Shown here piece by piece: positions 22,895 to 33,243 of a stretch of DNA of 64,000 nucleotides. Source of the stretch: Eledone cirrhosa (Eukaryota > Mollusca > Cephalopoda > Octopoda > Eledonidae). The number at the start of each line of letters is the position of its first letter. Position 1 is the first letter of the stretch. Where the stretch lies: NCBI GenBank assembly GCA_964016885.1, contig OZ024743.1, positions 191,543,892 to 191,607,891 of the forward strand, given 5' to 3'. The translations under genes were made by a program, and so were the position numbers. The notes under the pieces are model-generated. The model was not told where the DNA came from. It saw only the letters and a program-made list of their open reading frames with translations, and made no database searches.

Positions 22895-23936
22895 GATTAA
22901 AATTGAACGTCTTTCGTCCGGTATTCAGTCATTTCTGGCAACCTGCTAACTTGAAAGAATATATCTCAGTGAGGTACACAGGGTGCACCACTGATTCTTA
23001 CTTCATGGTACCAAGAAATAAAAAGAAATCAAAGAAAGAATGAAAACAGAAAGAAAGAAAAATATATGAAAGTAAAATTGACCTTGATGGAATTTGACAT
23101 CCGAACATCAATAAAGACTCTTAGGCATTTATTCCAAGGATCTAGAGTTTCTACCAGTAGTACATCTCACACGAAAATGACAATGAGATTTTATTGGACA
23201 ACATAAAGACATGTATAAATACAATAAATAGAGCATCTAATCAACTGTAAAAAGCGAGCACTTTCGTAAAATACATGAGGGAATGTGAATAAAATGCTTG
23301 AGCTTAGTTTTGGTTTATTTAACCTTTTATGAAAGGCATATGATGTAACATATACGTAAATGAAAAGAAAAAAAGCAACACGAGAATGTTTTTTCTCACT
23401 GCATAAAATACGTAATTGAAAGGGTAGAAAGAAAAATAATAACTGTTAACTAATATTATACCGAGCAATATTGTCTAATAAATTTAAACTCTATAAACGT
23501 TCTCAGAAAATTGAGCATGACCCTATAGATTCAACGTATTAAGCAGGGATACGGTAGACACTTCAAACAAATTTCGTCTCTATTGCTTATACGAATATCA
23601 TTTTCCAAATCATACACTCAGAAACTAAACACAGCTCTACTTTATTAAAATTTTCGGAATCGACAGATTTTCATGATTTCCCAACGCGAATGTTAAAGCA
23701 TTCGTCGACTTTTATACATATGATATATCGACAAAATTATTCTTTATGCTTTCTATGAAGTTTATGATTTGTGGTGTTTTTCACATGACAATGTCAAAAT
23801 GTGTTATATAGAAATGAATACCTAAAAATATGGTAAACAGAATTTGTTAATGTGGTCTTTTTATTCTGGTTCAGCATAATTGGTTTTCCTGTGATGCGTT
23901 TTATTTATGAAGGTTCATTCTTATTTATTAGTGCGC
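22895..23936. other. Unique AT-rich sequence
   Basis: GAAA-rich patch near 23015-23065. Otherwise no ORF above 60 codons, repeat or RNA gene that I can support. Confidence 0.5.
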
Positions 23937-23956
23937 ACATATATATATATGTGTGT

Positions 23957-23999
<43 letters not shown>

Positions 24000-24000
24000 G
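23937..24000. repeat. (AT)n-(GT)n microsatellite
   Basis: ATATATATAT then GT repeats to 23999. Confidence 0.93.
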
Positions 24001-24171
24001 ACAGGAAGGACAATGATAGATAAATAAAAAGCGTGAGAAATGCGACTGAAATGTAGTTATATCTATGCATATGTTTAAATGATTTAGAAATATTGACTAT
24101 ATGGCGATGCGCTATACATATGATATGTATGAGTCAGTGCATGCGTGTACGTGTGTATAATACGCACACAT

Positions 24172-24173
24172 AT

Positions 24174-24232
<59 letters not shown>

Positions 24233-24238
24233 AGAGAT
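24172..24238. repeat. (AT)n-(GA)n microsatellite
   Basis: TATATATATA to 24191, then AGAGAG with minor interruptions to 24238. Confidence 0.9.
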
Positions 24239-24255
24239 TAGAAATAGATTAGAAT

Positions 24256-24340
24256 AGACGGCTGAGCTCCAGCCGTTTTAACAGCTAGTTCCAGGTCCTA
24301 GAACTAGCTGTTAAACGGTAAGAACTCAGCCGTCGGGTAC
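24256..24340. repeat. Hairpin repeat; sequence shared with 48.55 kb
   Basis: CGGCTGAGCTCCAGCCGTTT and AACAGCTAGTTC face GAACTAGCTGTT, AAACGG and ACTCAGCCG across a 9-nt loop, giving a stem of about 33 bp with one small asymmetry. The following CTCAGCCGTCGGGTACC...TATCTCAAGTATCGAGTACT resembles 48546-48610. Confidence 0.75.
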
Positions 24341-24431
24341 CCACTACTTCTAATATAATCATACCTTACTATCTCAAGTATCGAGTACTCTGTCTAACTA
24401 TTTTAAAACTGGTTCTATCCTGGTATATATA

Positions 24432-24740
24432 TATCAAGAAGAAGAAGACTATAAAATCTGTAAGCAGCAGGCAAAGTCCTCACTTAGAAAATTGAAGGAT
24501 GCTTTGAAGGCAGCTAAAGCAGCTAATCTACATGACGTTGCCAATAAAAAGGACTCAAGGGTCTTTTTATAATGATCTGAAAGTGATGTATGGTCTGGGA
24601 GAGAGTACATCAAATCCAGTTGTATCTTCTAACGGTACAACCCTATACACAGACAATGCTAAGATACTCTCTCGGTGAAAGGAACACGAAAACATCCTAA
24701 ATACTGACTCAAACGTTTATAACTCAATTGTGGCATTCGT
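24432..24740 (+). pseudogene. Decayed LINE fragment (pre-RT linker region)
   Basis: After a frameshift near 24560 the plus strand reads, in pieces, ALKAAKAANLHDVANKKDSR, then FYNDLKVMYGLGES, SSNGTTLYTDNAKILSR, a stop, and KEHENILNTDS. This is the pattern between endonuclease and RT in RTE/jockey-like LINEs (FYSALKxxYG ... GTTLxxDxxxILxRWxEHFxxLLN), also seen in the element at 17.1-17.3 kb. Highly degraded, both ends missing. Confidence 0.6.
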
Positions 24741-25000
24741 TACGATTATCTCTAAGAAGATTCCACCTTAGAACGTCAAGGAAAAACATATTATTTCATC
24801 CCTCGCATTTAAGAAATTATTCATGCATGTATGGGTCCGTAAGTCCGGGGAGAATTGTGGGGGATACGTAGTGACATATGGTGTTTCATTGGTATTTTAA
24901 ACCTGGCGAAAGCCATATCTCGCTATTTCTGAACATAGCCGACTTCTTTGATAGAATGAGAGAGAGAGTGTGTGTGTTAAAGTGATAAAGTGATATAGAG

Positions 25001-25140
25001 AAAAAGTCAACCCAATAGCTGACTGGTGTTTTATTTTATCGCCCTAGGATGGATGAAAGAGAAAGTTGACCTCGGCCTGATTTGAATTGAAAGCGCAGAG
25101 AACCGCAAAACATTTTAACCAACGTTCTAAATATTTATCG
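25001..25140 (-). mobile_element. Cephalopod tRNA-derived SINE, copy 4 (diverged)
   Basis: GTGTTTTATTTTATCGCCC, GAAAGTTGACCTCGGCCTGA and TTTGAATTGAAAGCGC match the SINE body and the altered B box on the minus strand; the tRNA head is eroded. Confidence 0.75.
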
Positions 25141-25912
25141 GTGCAAATTAGAAAACGGAAAAGAAATTCACTTTACGTTAGACAATTCGATAATTTAAAT
25201 TGGTGCTTTTTGTGACATCCATTAACAATCTATTCTTTAGATCAATATGACGATTCGTGTATTTTAGATGGAAAGGATATAAATTATAAGAAAGAAGTTT
25301 ATGTAAATATCATCAAAATTGGATCATAACTTCAAGTCACGAAGATAATCCGAAATATACAGGTTCTTTTGTTTTTCCTTTTGTGCAGGAGAACAGGAAA
25401 TATGGGTATATCATCTCTTCATACGTTGCGTTCTTGTGCTGATGGTAACGGAATGGCCTTGTATTGAGATGAGTTATGGAGATGATGGGAAGCAAGTAAA
25501 GCAGCGAGATGAGAAATGAAAGGAAATATATAGACAAATTACAGTTATATGTTCTTACTTACAGCTACCAAAAACACCCATTAGGGTTTTCTGTGATTAA
25601 TATATGCGAGAACTATCAACGTATCAAAATGGACAATTAAATTATTATGAAGTGACTTAAATACGTGTGTTTGAGGATATTATTGTATGTCGTATTGTGG
25701 TGTATTTATTTATTGGAACTTTCTCGAACATTGCAGCTTGTTTAAAAACATAATATTAATGCGTTGTGTCAAAACAAGCTGAGATCATAAACCTACGCAG
25801 AAATTTCCGCTAATACACTTTCTGTTTCACATATACCTGCATAAACAAAGTGCTATTGAATAAGCGTGTTTATCTATTTATGAATCTCTTATGTGTGACT
25901 GTCTGCGATGAG
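25141..25912. other. Unique AT-rich sequence
   Basis: A 66-codon minus-strand frame (25537-25337) has a hydrophobic start but no family match I recognise; probably chance. Confidence 0.45.

Positions 25913-25915
<3 letters not shown>

Positions 25916-25962
<47 letters not shown>
25916..25962. repeat. (GT)n microsatellite
   Basis: Uninterrupted GT repeat of about 47 bp. Confidence 0.95.
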
Positions 25963-25966
<4 letters not shown>

Positions 25967-26179
25967 ATATATACAACAAATAAACCTACGTAGACATTTC
26001 TAAAATTACATATCCCTTCCACATATACCTACATAAATAAGCGTTTTCTCATACATATTTGTATATTTAAACAGTTACCCACACACACAGAAGCACGCAC
26101 TCGAGTAGAGCCATCGCTTGAACTTTCAAACACGCTTCTGCATATGTGTAGCATGGATCTGACAGTTTAAGCCAGCAAG

Positions 26180-26590
26180 AGCCCTAAATTTCATTTTCTG
26201 GCACAGACATTACAGACATGACCTTTGGCAACAGTAACCGGTGGCTGGTTGCCATGTACTTTCATGTACCACTTCAGGCATTCTGCTGATTGACAGACTT
26301 TACTATACTGATGGTGGGTTGTTACACCATATGCACCAACGTAATCTACATCAGTACTTTTTATATGACTTCTTTTGTGACTCTTTAATCCAACTTTGAT
26401 GAGGTTAGCTCTCCTACACTCATTGCATGTCAGTTCTACTTGATCTCCTACACAATCTAGCAGTTACAATTTCAAGCCTATCTTCATACTTCTTTCATGA
26501 ACCTCAACATCACTAACATACATCTTCCAATGTAGACCCAAGATTCGACGAAGACACTGCTGTGGAAAGCGCTCCAGCTATTTTAGATGA
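26180..26590 (-). pseudogene. LINE C-terminal zinc-finger fragment
   Basis: On the minus strand the sequence reads CNECRRANLIKVGLKSHKRSH, a Cys2-His2 finger (C-X2-C ... H-X3-H) of the type GLKSHKR found at the end of several LINE polyproteins. About 35 residues later comes CQSAECLKWYMKVHGNQPP, and the frame ends VCNVCARK then stop. Frame is lost further upstream (26.46-26.59 kb), where RRILGLHWK and FHESHQR-like pieces can still be read. No RT is present. Different family from the tail at 14.3/38.2 kb. Confidence 0.55.
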
Positions 26591-26667
26591 TTCCAGTAAG
26601 TAATCTAAAAGGGCCCATAATCATAGTTTAGAATATCGAGAAAAGAGCACCTGGAGACCACAAAAGT

Positions 26668-26757
26668 GGACTGAGGCACCTGTGACGAATCGAACTATGT
26701 ATCTGTCGGATTCCGAACGAGTGCGTTAACCATTACGCTAAAGAGCCGCTCGCTACT
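26668..26757 (-). mobile_element. tRNA-like SINE head or tRNA pseudogene
   Basis: Minus strand: GCGGCTCTTTAGCGTAATGG (acceptor start and A box), GTTCGGAATCCGACAG (anticodon-arm-like), then ATAGTTCGATTCGTCAC (T arm, B box). The T stem and acceptor are imperfect, so not a credible functional tRNA. Confidence 0.5.
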
Positions 26758-26876
26758 AATTTCGTCCCAGCGGTACATCACCCGATTTACTCAACTATTA
26801 GTCATCGTAACGACAAATATTATGGTAATTTACGTTGAGATGCACACATTTCGTATATTCCTAATGCTTCCAAAGT

Positions 26877-26878
<2 letters not shown>

Positions 26879-26950
<72 letters not shown>

Positions 26951-26966
26951 TTATATATATATATAT
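26879..26966. repeat. (CA)n-(TA)n microsatellite
   Basis: CA repeat 26880-26936 followed by TA repeat with one TTTA interruption. Confidence 0.95.
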
Positions 26967-26969
26967 CGA

Positions 26970-27540
26970 GGAAATTTTTCTATTATTATTTGGGGAAACC
27001 AAAAGACTTTTAGTATCAATATCAGAGAATTATTATTTATGGAAACCTTATGTTTATTCAAACCAATTTATTGCGGCACCAAAATAATACGTTCATTGCA
27101 GTCTCAAATAAAGATAACCATTGAATTTAGTTTCAATTTTGAGAGAGAACAATTCAATAACATAGATCTATTTTATCTAGGGATAGAACACAAACGTATC
27201 TTGTATGAGAGTACAACAGAAGGTGGTGGGTTAGTATTTGGAGAAAACTTCGGCGTATGGAAGCTGTTAAAACAGCAAAAGACTGTCGAAGCGGCGCTGG
27301 GTATAATATTACCTCGAAGGACTGAGATCAGCGGCTTGATGTGAGTTGACTCGAAGGAAAGAGGAGAAGATAGGAAGGAGGAAATAGAATGGATGTATGA
27401 AAACAGGTCACAAGTATTAAAATATGCTCTTCAGATCTCAACCTTCTGCAGTTTCGACGAATTAATGAGATTACTGCGAAGAATAGGAGGCTCGTAACGG
27501 AGAAATAAATATCTTCCTTCATATAATGTTTGTGTTGGGA
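26970..27540. other. Unique sequence with one 101-codon ORF
   Basis: Plus-strand frame 27039-27344 (METLCLFKPIYCG start) is the longest non-repetitive frame outside retroelements in this part. I see no domain, signal peptide or neighbour that supports it; it may be chance. Confidence 0.3.
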
Positions 27541-27545
27541 CAGGT

Positions 27546-27690
27546 TACGAAGAAAAAAAGAAAAGGAAGTAAAAAAAAACAGAGGGAAGAAGAAAGATAG
27601 AAAAAGAAGGGGATAAAAAGGAAAAACGAAAGAAAAGAGGAAAGGAGGGGGATTGAGAAAAAGATGGGGAGAGAGAGGAAATGGTAGATG
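27546..27690. repeat. Polypurine tract
   Basis: About 140 bp of almost pure A/G on the + strand (GAAGAAAAAAAGAAAAGGAA and similar). Could form triplex DNA; no evidence of function. Confidence 0.8.
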
Positions 27691-27879
27691 GAATTGTAGA
27701 ATCTAGGGTTGAGAGTGAATGTTGATGACTGGCAAAGATACTTCACCAAGGATAATATGTAAAGCAATCTTAATTTAAGGTAAAATAGTTTCTGTATATT
27801 TTGTAATATTGTAAAATTACGCAATTAATAGAAATATATTTAAAAAATATATAATGTTTAGCTACAGACGCTTCAAGTG

Positions 27880-28087
27880 ATTTCACGGTGTTTATAATGA
27901 TAACATATAAGATGAGGATGATGATGGTGGTGGTGACGATGATGATAATGATGATTGATGATGATAGTAAATAGAAGATGATGAGAAATAAAATAAATTA
28001 AATGGATAAGTGAATATCAATTAATAGAAAATAAATAAATAAGAATGTGATCGATTCAAAAATCTCGTAATAAATTGATGGTGGCTT

Positions 28088-28119
<32 letters not shown>

Positions 28120-28315
28120 AAGTAAGCGTAGATAGTGAGGGTGTATAAGATGAGGGTGGTAATAATTAGGAGATGATGACAACTAAAATAAAAGAAATAA
28201 AGTGGGTTATCAATTAATAGAAAATAAATAAAAATGATCGGTTAAATATACGCCTGGGAAATAAATGACTGATAGTGATAGTGCATATGATGGTGATGAT
28301 AAGAAAATATTATAG
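27880..28315. repeat. Diverged tandem duplication with (GAT)n tracts
   Basis: GATGATGATGG-type trinucleotide runs at 27905-27965 and 28085-28125. The segment ATCAATTAATAGAAAATAAA occurs at about 28016 and 28209, about 193 bp apart, with similar flanks, so two to three degraded units. Confidence 0.6.
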
Positions 28316-28319
28316 GTGT

Positions 28320-28580
28320 ATAAGAGGGTCTTCTTCTTCTTCGCCCACTTAATTCTGAGAGGGTCGTGGGGGCAGAGTCCCCAAACACACCTTCCACCTG
28401 GTCCTGTCAGAAGCAACCGTCTCCAATTGATCCGGCTGGATCCCCAAGCAAGACCAGTCAGGCTCGTGGATGTTATCCAACTATCTTGCTCGGGGGTCTA
28501 CCCCAGGGTCTCCTATCTGTTGGTTTCGCCTGTAAAATCTGTCCAGCTATTCTTTCCTGAGACATTCTAAACACATGCTC
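28320..28580. repeat. Moderately GC-rich repeat-like segment
   Basis: GC content rises over this stretch (GGTCGTGGGGGCAGAGTCC; GATCCGGCTGGATCCCC; GGGTCTACCCCAGGGTCTCC). An 84-codon frame crosses it. It looks like a fragment of an interspersed element, but I cannot place it. Confidence 0.35.
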
Positions 28581-29280
28581 GTAATATTGGAGCTGCAAAC
28601 TTCATTCGATGGTAGAGCTTACAATGCCGTTATCTTTCAATTGCCAGATGTATTTTGACCAAGATGTTGATTTCTGCAATTACCTATTCCTAAACGGAGG
28701 AACCTGCCTTACAGGTGTTTTCAGTCAATCTGATGTTCATTGCTCTTGTACTTTGGCATTATATACAAGTCCTCTTGGCAGACAATTATTGTAGAGTGAG
28801 CTATATGTGCGGTCTTCTCAATTGTAATTGAGAGGTTCTTGCAATGTATTATTGGTGTATGCAGTTCTTTTTTTTTGTGATTCTAATCCACGTCCCTATA
28901 TCGATAAGGCAGCCGTAGCTTACCTTAACTGTGTTTTTGTCGAACAACTTATGCTACCGCCGTGTGGTGGGGAACTGCTTTCGCACAAAGGAAAGAAAGT
29001 ACGAACATAGCTGTATACTCGTACGCCGAGGAGCCGGTATTCACATGGTGGAGAACTTAAGAGAGAGAGAGAGAAAGAAAGAGAGAAGAGAGCGAGTGTT
29101 TTAAAAAGTAGAGAGTCTGAAAGAAAAAAGAGCATAAGAAAGACATTTATGTTTTTTTATATGCATACACACCAATATGAAATGGTATATGAAAGGATAC
29201 GTAGATATACCTTCGGTGATAAACAGTAAGTAATAAACAGACAGCAAGAGAGACAGGAAAATAGAAAGAAGATATAGAGA
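28581..29280. other. Unique sequence, GA-rich at right
   Basis: No gene supported. GAGAGA-rich 29060-29110; otherwise AT-rich. Confidence 0.45.
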
Positions 29281-29332
29281 TCGATAGATAGATAGATAGA
29301 CAAACAGACAGATAGACAGACAGACAGATAGA
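29281..29332. repeat. (GATA)n/(GACA)n array
   Basis: GATA repeats with CAGACAGACA interruptions, ending directly at the 3' end of Tx1-like fragment c. Confidence 0.9.
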
Positions 29333-29518
29333 TAAATTTCTTTATTAGCCACAAGGGCACAAAAGAAGGGGATAAATACAAATGGGGGTTTACATACATG
29401 TATATGAAAATAAAACTATTAATACAATAACAAATAACAATTGAAATCCCCAATAGAGGGAGGTGTTACACAGGGGTTGTACACACCCCGAAAAAAATGT
29501 ACAACCCTCATCTCCAGG
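29333..29518 (-). mobile_element. Tx1-like LINE copy c: 3' UTR only
   Basis: On + it starts TTTCTTTATTAGCCACAAGG, matching the 3' ends of copies d, e and f, and stops after about 185 bp at (GATA)n. No coding sequence remains. A severely 5'-truncated insertion bounded on both sides by GATA repeats. Confidence 0.85.
29474..29507 (-). other. 3' UTR stem-loop of Tx1-like copy c
   Basis: GGGTTGTACA (29474-29483) pairs fully with TGTACAACCC (29498-29507). Compared with copies d-f, a C-G pair has become T-A with both partners changed. Confidence 0.7.
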
Positions 29519-29519
29519 C

Positions 29520-29564
<45 letters not shown>

Positions 29565-29566
29565 TA
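29519..29566. repeat. (GATA)n between copies c and d
   Basis: Perfect GATA repeat of about 48 bp. Confidence 0.95.
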
Positions 29567-29696
29567 TTTCTTTATTTACCATAAAGGTATAAAAAGAAGG
29601 GAGAAATACAAAGAGGGAGTTTACATAAAACCGAGTAAAAAGGGTATAAAATGAAAATAATCAAAAACAACTTCAAAAGGGAGGGGACGTGATGGG

Positions 29697-29729
29697 GGTT
29701 GCACACACCCCCGAAAAAGTGTGCAATCC
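29697..29729 (-). other. 3' UTR stem-loop of Tx1-like copy d
   Basis: GGTTGCACAC (29697-29706) faces GTGTGCAATCC (29719-29729) around ACCCCCGAAAAA; nine to ten pairs. Confidence 0.65.
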
Positions 29730-29781
29730 TTTGCCCGGGGAGCACATGGAGAAGGTGCTCCCCTCTCCTTCACTTCTTTAC

Positions 29782-32700
29782 CTACAGGATGGTATACAGA
29801 GAAGGCCCATTTACACGAGCCATTCTCGCCACTATCACCCACCTTTCATAAAACTGCCTGTGGGCAAGCACCTCTCTCTCCATTCTTATCCTTCTTCCGA
29901 AGTGATATCGGAAGAAGTAGACCAGACTATAGCCAGAGAGGAAGTTGCCTGACCTCAGACCTTTCAATCGTGTCCACCAAACAACCTCTTTCAACATGGC
30001 TATTACGCACAGAAAAACCGCCTTTGCTTCCTTTGTGAAAAGGGGAGGCGGCTTGATTGTCATCACGGACTCGGCGGTCAATCGAATCGGCGCCACCCGC
30101 GACAGCAGTCGTTCGGCGTAGCCCCACAGATCAGCCACGCCCGGACAGTGCACCAATGCGTGCGCAACGGTTTCTTCGTGACGCACGCATCTAGGGCAAA
30201 TCTTTTTCGAGGGATCCCTGCCCGGGCGCCCGTGTCTGTAGAGCTTTTCTCGAACGGGTAGAGCCCCCCGGTAGCACTGCCAGGCCAGTGACTGCTGGAA
30301 CTTGTCCATTGGTCCCGGAACGAAAGTCCTACCGAACAGGCTGGCCAGTTCGTCCTCTTCCATGTCCAGCGACTCTCCAAGGGTGTCATCGCCCCTGCTA
30401 GCCACCAGCCCTCTATAGAATGACAAGGTGGATTCTCCACCGATGGCCGGGTCCGCTTGCCAGAGAGCCCTGAGCGCCTGGGCACACTCAGTGTGCCAGT
30501 CGCCCAGTTTTCCAGATCTTTGCTTGACCCAGGACTGCAGCTCGGTGAGCGAGACGAGTCTCAGAAAGGCTCATCTCACGAACGGAGCCCACACCGGTTG
30601 ACGAGTGAGGAATACCTGTAGGTGCCGTAGCCTTAATGCGTGCCTACGCATCATCAACCACGGCATCCCCAGCCCTCCTTTCGAAGGTTGTTGGCAGCAG
30701 ATGGATCTTCTCACCATAGGAGGGCGCTTCTTCCAAAGAAATTGAAAGAGCATGCGTTCCATGGTGGTGAGTGTTTCCTTAGGGCAAGGCACGACAGTCA
30801 GGCGGTAGTAAGTGACGGACGCTATGTAAATGTTCGCCACCTCCGCCCGACCTTTCAGGGACAGCTTACACTTGGCCCATTTCTGGGTCAGTGCAAACAC
30901 CTTGTTTGTAACCTCGCTCCAGTTCTTTTCCACCTGGAGGTCCGGTCCAAACCAGACCCCAAGCAACTTCACCGGGCCCTCCGTCCAGTGTCCGACGACA
31001 CCGTCGGGAGGCATTGGTCTGCCTCTCCACGTTCCGAGTTGCAGCCCGATGGATATTTCCCGGTTCAGTTTCGCTCCTGACAACCTTTCGTACTCCTCCA
31101 GTAAGGTACCGATCGCCTCGATCTCCGAGTCGGTCGATACCATTACTGTTACATCATCGGCGTAGGCCGACACCGCTTTGCTCAATCCTGGTTCCAGGGG
31201 GATACCCTGCAACAACTCCAACTTCCTCAGTAAAGGCTCGAGAGTCAATACGTACAGAAGGGAGGAGAGAGGGCACCCCTGTCGAATGGATCGTGTGATT
31301 TCGAACGGCTTCGAAAGGTAGCCATTCACCTTGATCCTAGAACAGATGTGGTTGCTATGTAAGGCAGTGATCCAGCCTCTGAAAACAGGACCGAACCCAG
31401 CCGCCGCTAGCACCGCATCCAGGTAACCATGGTCGACCCTATCGAACGCCTTAGACTGATCCAAGTTGATCAGGGCCCCACCGAAGCCGGGTTTGTTGCC
31501 ACCCCTCTCTATGATGTATCGTATGAGATGGAGGTTGTCGTGAATGGACCTGGATGGGATAGCACATGTCTGCGCATCTCCGACCAGGCCACCCACGACA
31601 AGCGCCAACCTCTTTGCTAACACCTTGGCCAAAATCTTTAACTCTGTGTTTAGCAGGGTTATGGGCCGAAAATTATTTATACTATCCCCCTTGTTCTCGT
31701 CCTTCCTCACCAGCGAGACTACGCCCTTGGCTACAGAACAAGGAATTCTCCCGTTCTGCTGCCAATTGCAGTAGACTGCTTCGAGGAGTTCGGAGAAGAA
31801 GACAGGCATTGCTAAATAAAGTTCGTAAGGTATACCATCGAGACCTGGAGATTTGCGTCTGCTGCATTGGCTCAACGCATCCCCGAACTCATCAGCCGAG
31901 ATTGGTCCCTCGCAGGACTCTGCCTCTTCGCTTGAGAGACGCGGCAGGCCGTCGAGGTATGGACCGAAATCCACGTCCCCGCCAGGACCCTCGCCTCCCC
32001 CGAACAATCGGGCAAAGTGCCTTTGAAAGGCCTCGCACATCTGCTTAGGCTCCCGGATCAGCCGTCCATCCTCGTCTTGCAAAGACCGGATGGTGGATCG
32101 ATTTCCACTCTTAGCTTCTGTCACGCGGGCCCAGCCAACGGCTTTGGCCCCCTCATTACCTAGAGCACGTATTTTACTTCGAATGACGCAGCCTTCGTGC
32201 TTTGCATCGAAAAACTGGCTCAAGGCCGTCCTCGATGCCACCACTCTGGCCACATCTTCGCTCTTGATTGCCTCTTCTAATTTACCTGTTAATTCTTTCT
32301 CGTTCCTATTCCTATCGGCAGCTAACATCTTGCTATAACTTATTGATTCTGTTCTAATCTCTCTTTTGAGAGATGCCCACCATCGGTTGTTGACGATTGC
32401 ACCCGTCAACCTCTCCTTAACTAATCTGCTAATCCAGTCTCTGTAAGCCTCTTTTGCCGGTAAAGACAAATTAAGTTTCCAGTAACCGGGACCCTGTCTA
32501 TGTGTTCTCTCGAGGTTGACTACGCAGGTCACTAATTTGTGATCTGTATAGCCAACCGTGAGCATTTCTGGACAGCTTAATATGTACCTATCCTTACTTC
32601 TAACTAAGAATCTTACTAAGTACGATCTAGATTGACCACTGTGGTTCGTCCAAGTCCAGGCTGGCACAGTTGGAAAATCTAGTCGATATCTATCGACCAA

Positions 32701-33210
32701 GTTAAAACAGTCGAGTAACCCCTTGAGGCTGTTACACCCCCCTCTATTAGGACATGCTCCTGCATAGTCCCAACGGATGTCATTCCAGTCCCCCGCTAGA
32801 AGCAGGGAACGGGACGTTCCCAGAAAAGTCTCCAGACGCTGGAATAAGTCGAGTCGTTCAGCTCCGAAAGGGGAGTAGACGGCGACCAGTCTCAAGGCCG
32901 CACCTCCACTACTGCCAACGTCTAGCACCAACAAACGACCTTCCGGGTTCGAGTGAACAACCTGTACGGCGAGACCCAGGTGTGTTTCCAGCAGTACGAC
33001 AACCCCACCCCCACTTCCAGGTTGACAGAGAGATGCGTGCACCTCAAAGTCATCGAAGGTAGGGGCCAGCTGCCGCACGACGCTGATCCGAGTCTCACAG
33101 ATAACCATTACATTTATACCACGTGACCTGAGGTCATTTAGAAGCTTTACTTGCTTCCAAGTTGAGCCCAGGCCACGTGCATTCAAACATCCTACTCTTA
33201 ACACATCCAT
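29782..33210 (-). pseudogene. Tx1-like ORF2, copy d: open except for one TGA
   Basis: Encodes endonuclease, RT and a C-terminal knuckle, 1142 codons in one frame from ATG 33210 (MDVLRVGCLNARGLG). The start is 33 nt after the ORF1 stop. Endonuclease motifs: Asn10, Glu39, Tyr112, AGDWN at 139-143 and YTDHK with His224. The conserved SYLDR reads SYLVR here, so the catalytic Asp (about 199) is lost; three residues are also missing after GDWN. RT: NFRPITLLN about 513, motif A INLDQSKAFDRVDH from 581, motif B RQGCPLSS 643, SAYADD 681-686. The only stop, TGA at 30571-30573, replaces the CGA Arg of FVRRAF in copies e and g. Past it the frame stays open to 29782, with CPRC ... HALVHC (CX2CX8HX4C). Confidence 0.88.
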
Positions 33211-33243
33211 GTGGGCGGCAAAGCGAAAGGAGAGTGTAGAGAC

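Noticed and set aside
27039..27344. 101-codon plus-strand ORF as a host gene
   Set aside because: No recognisable domain, no splice or expression evidence; kept only as an unexplained ORF in the region note.
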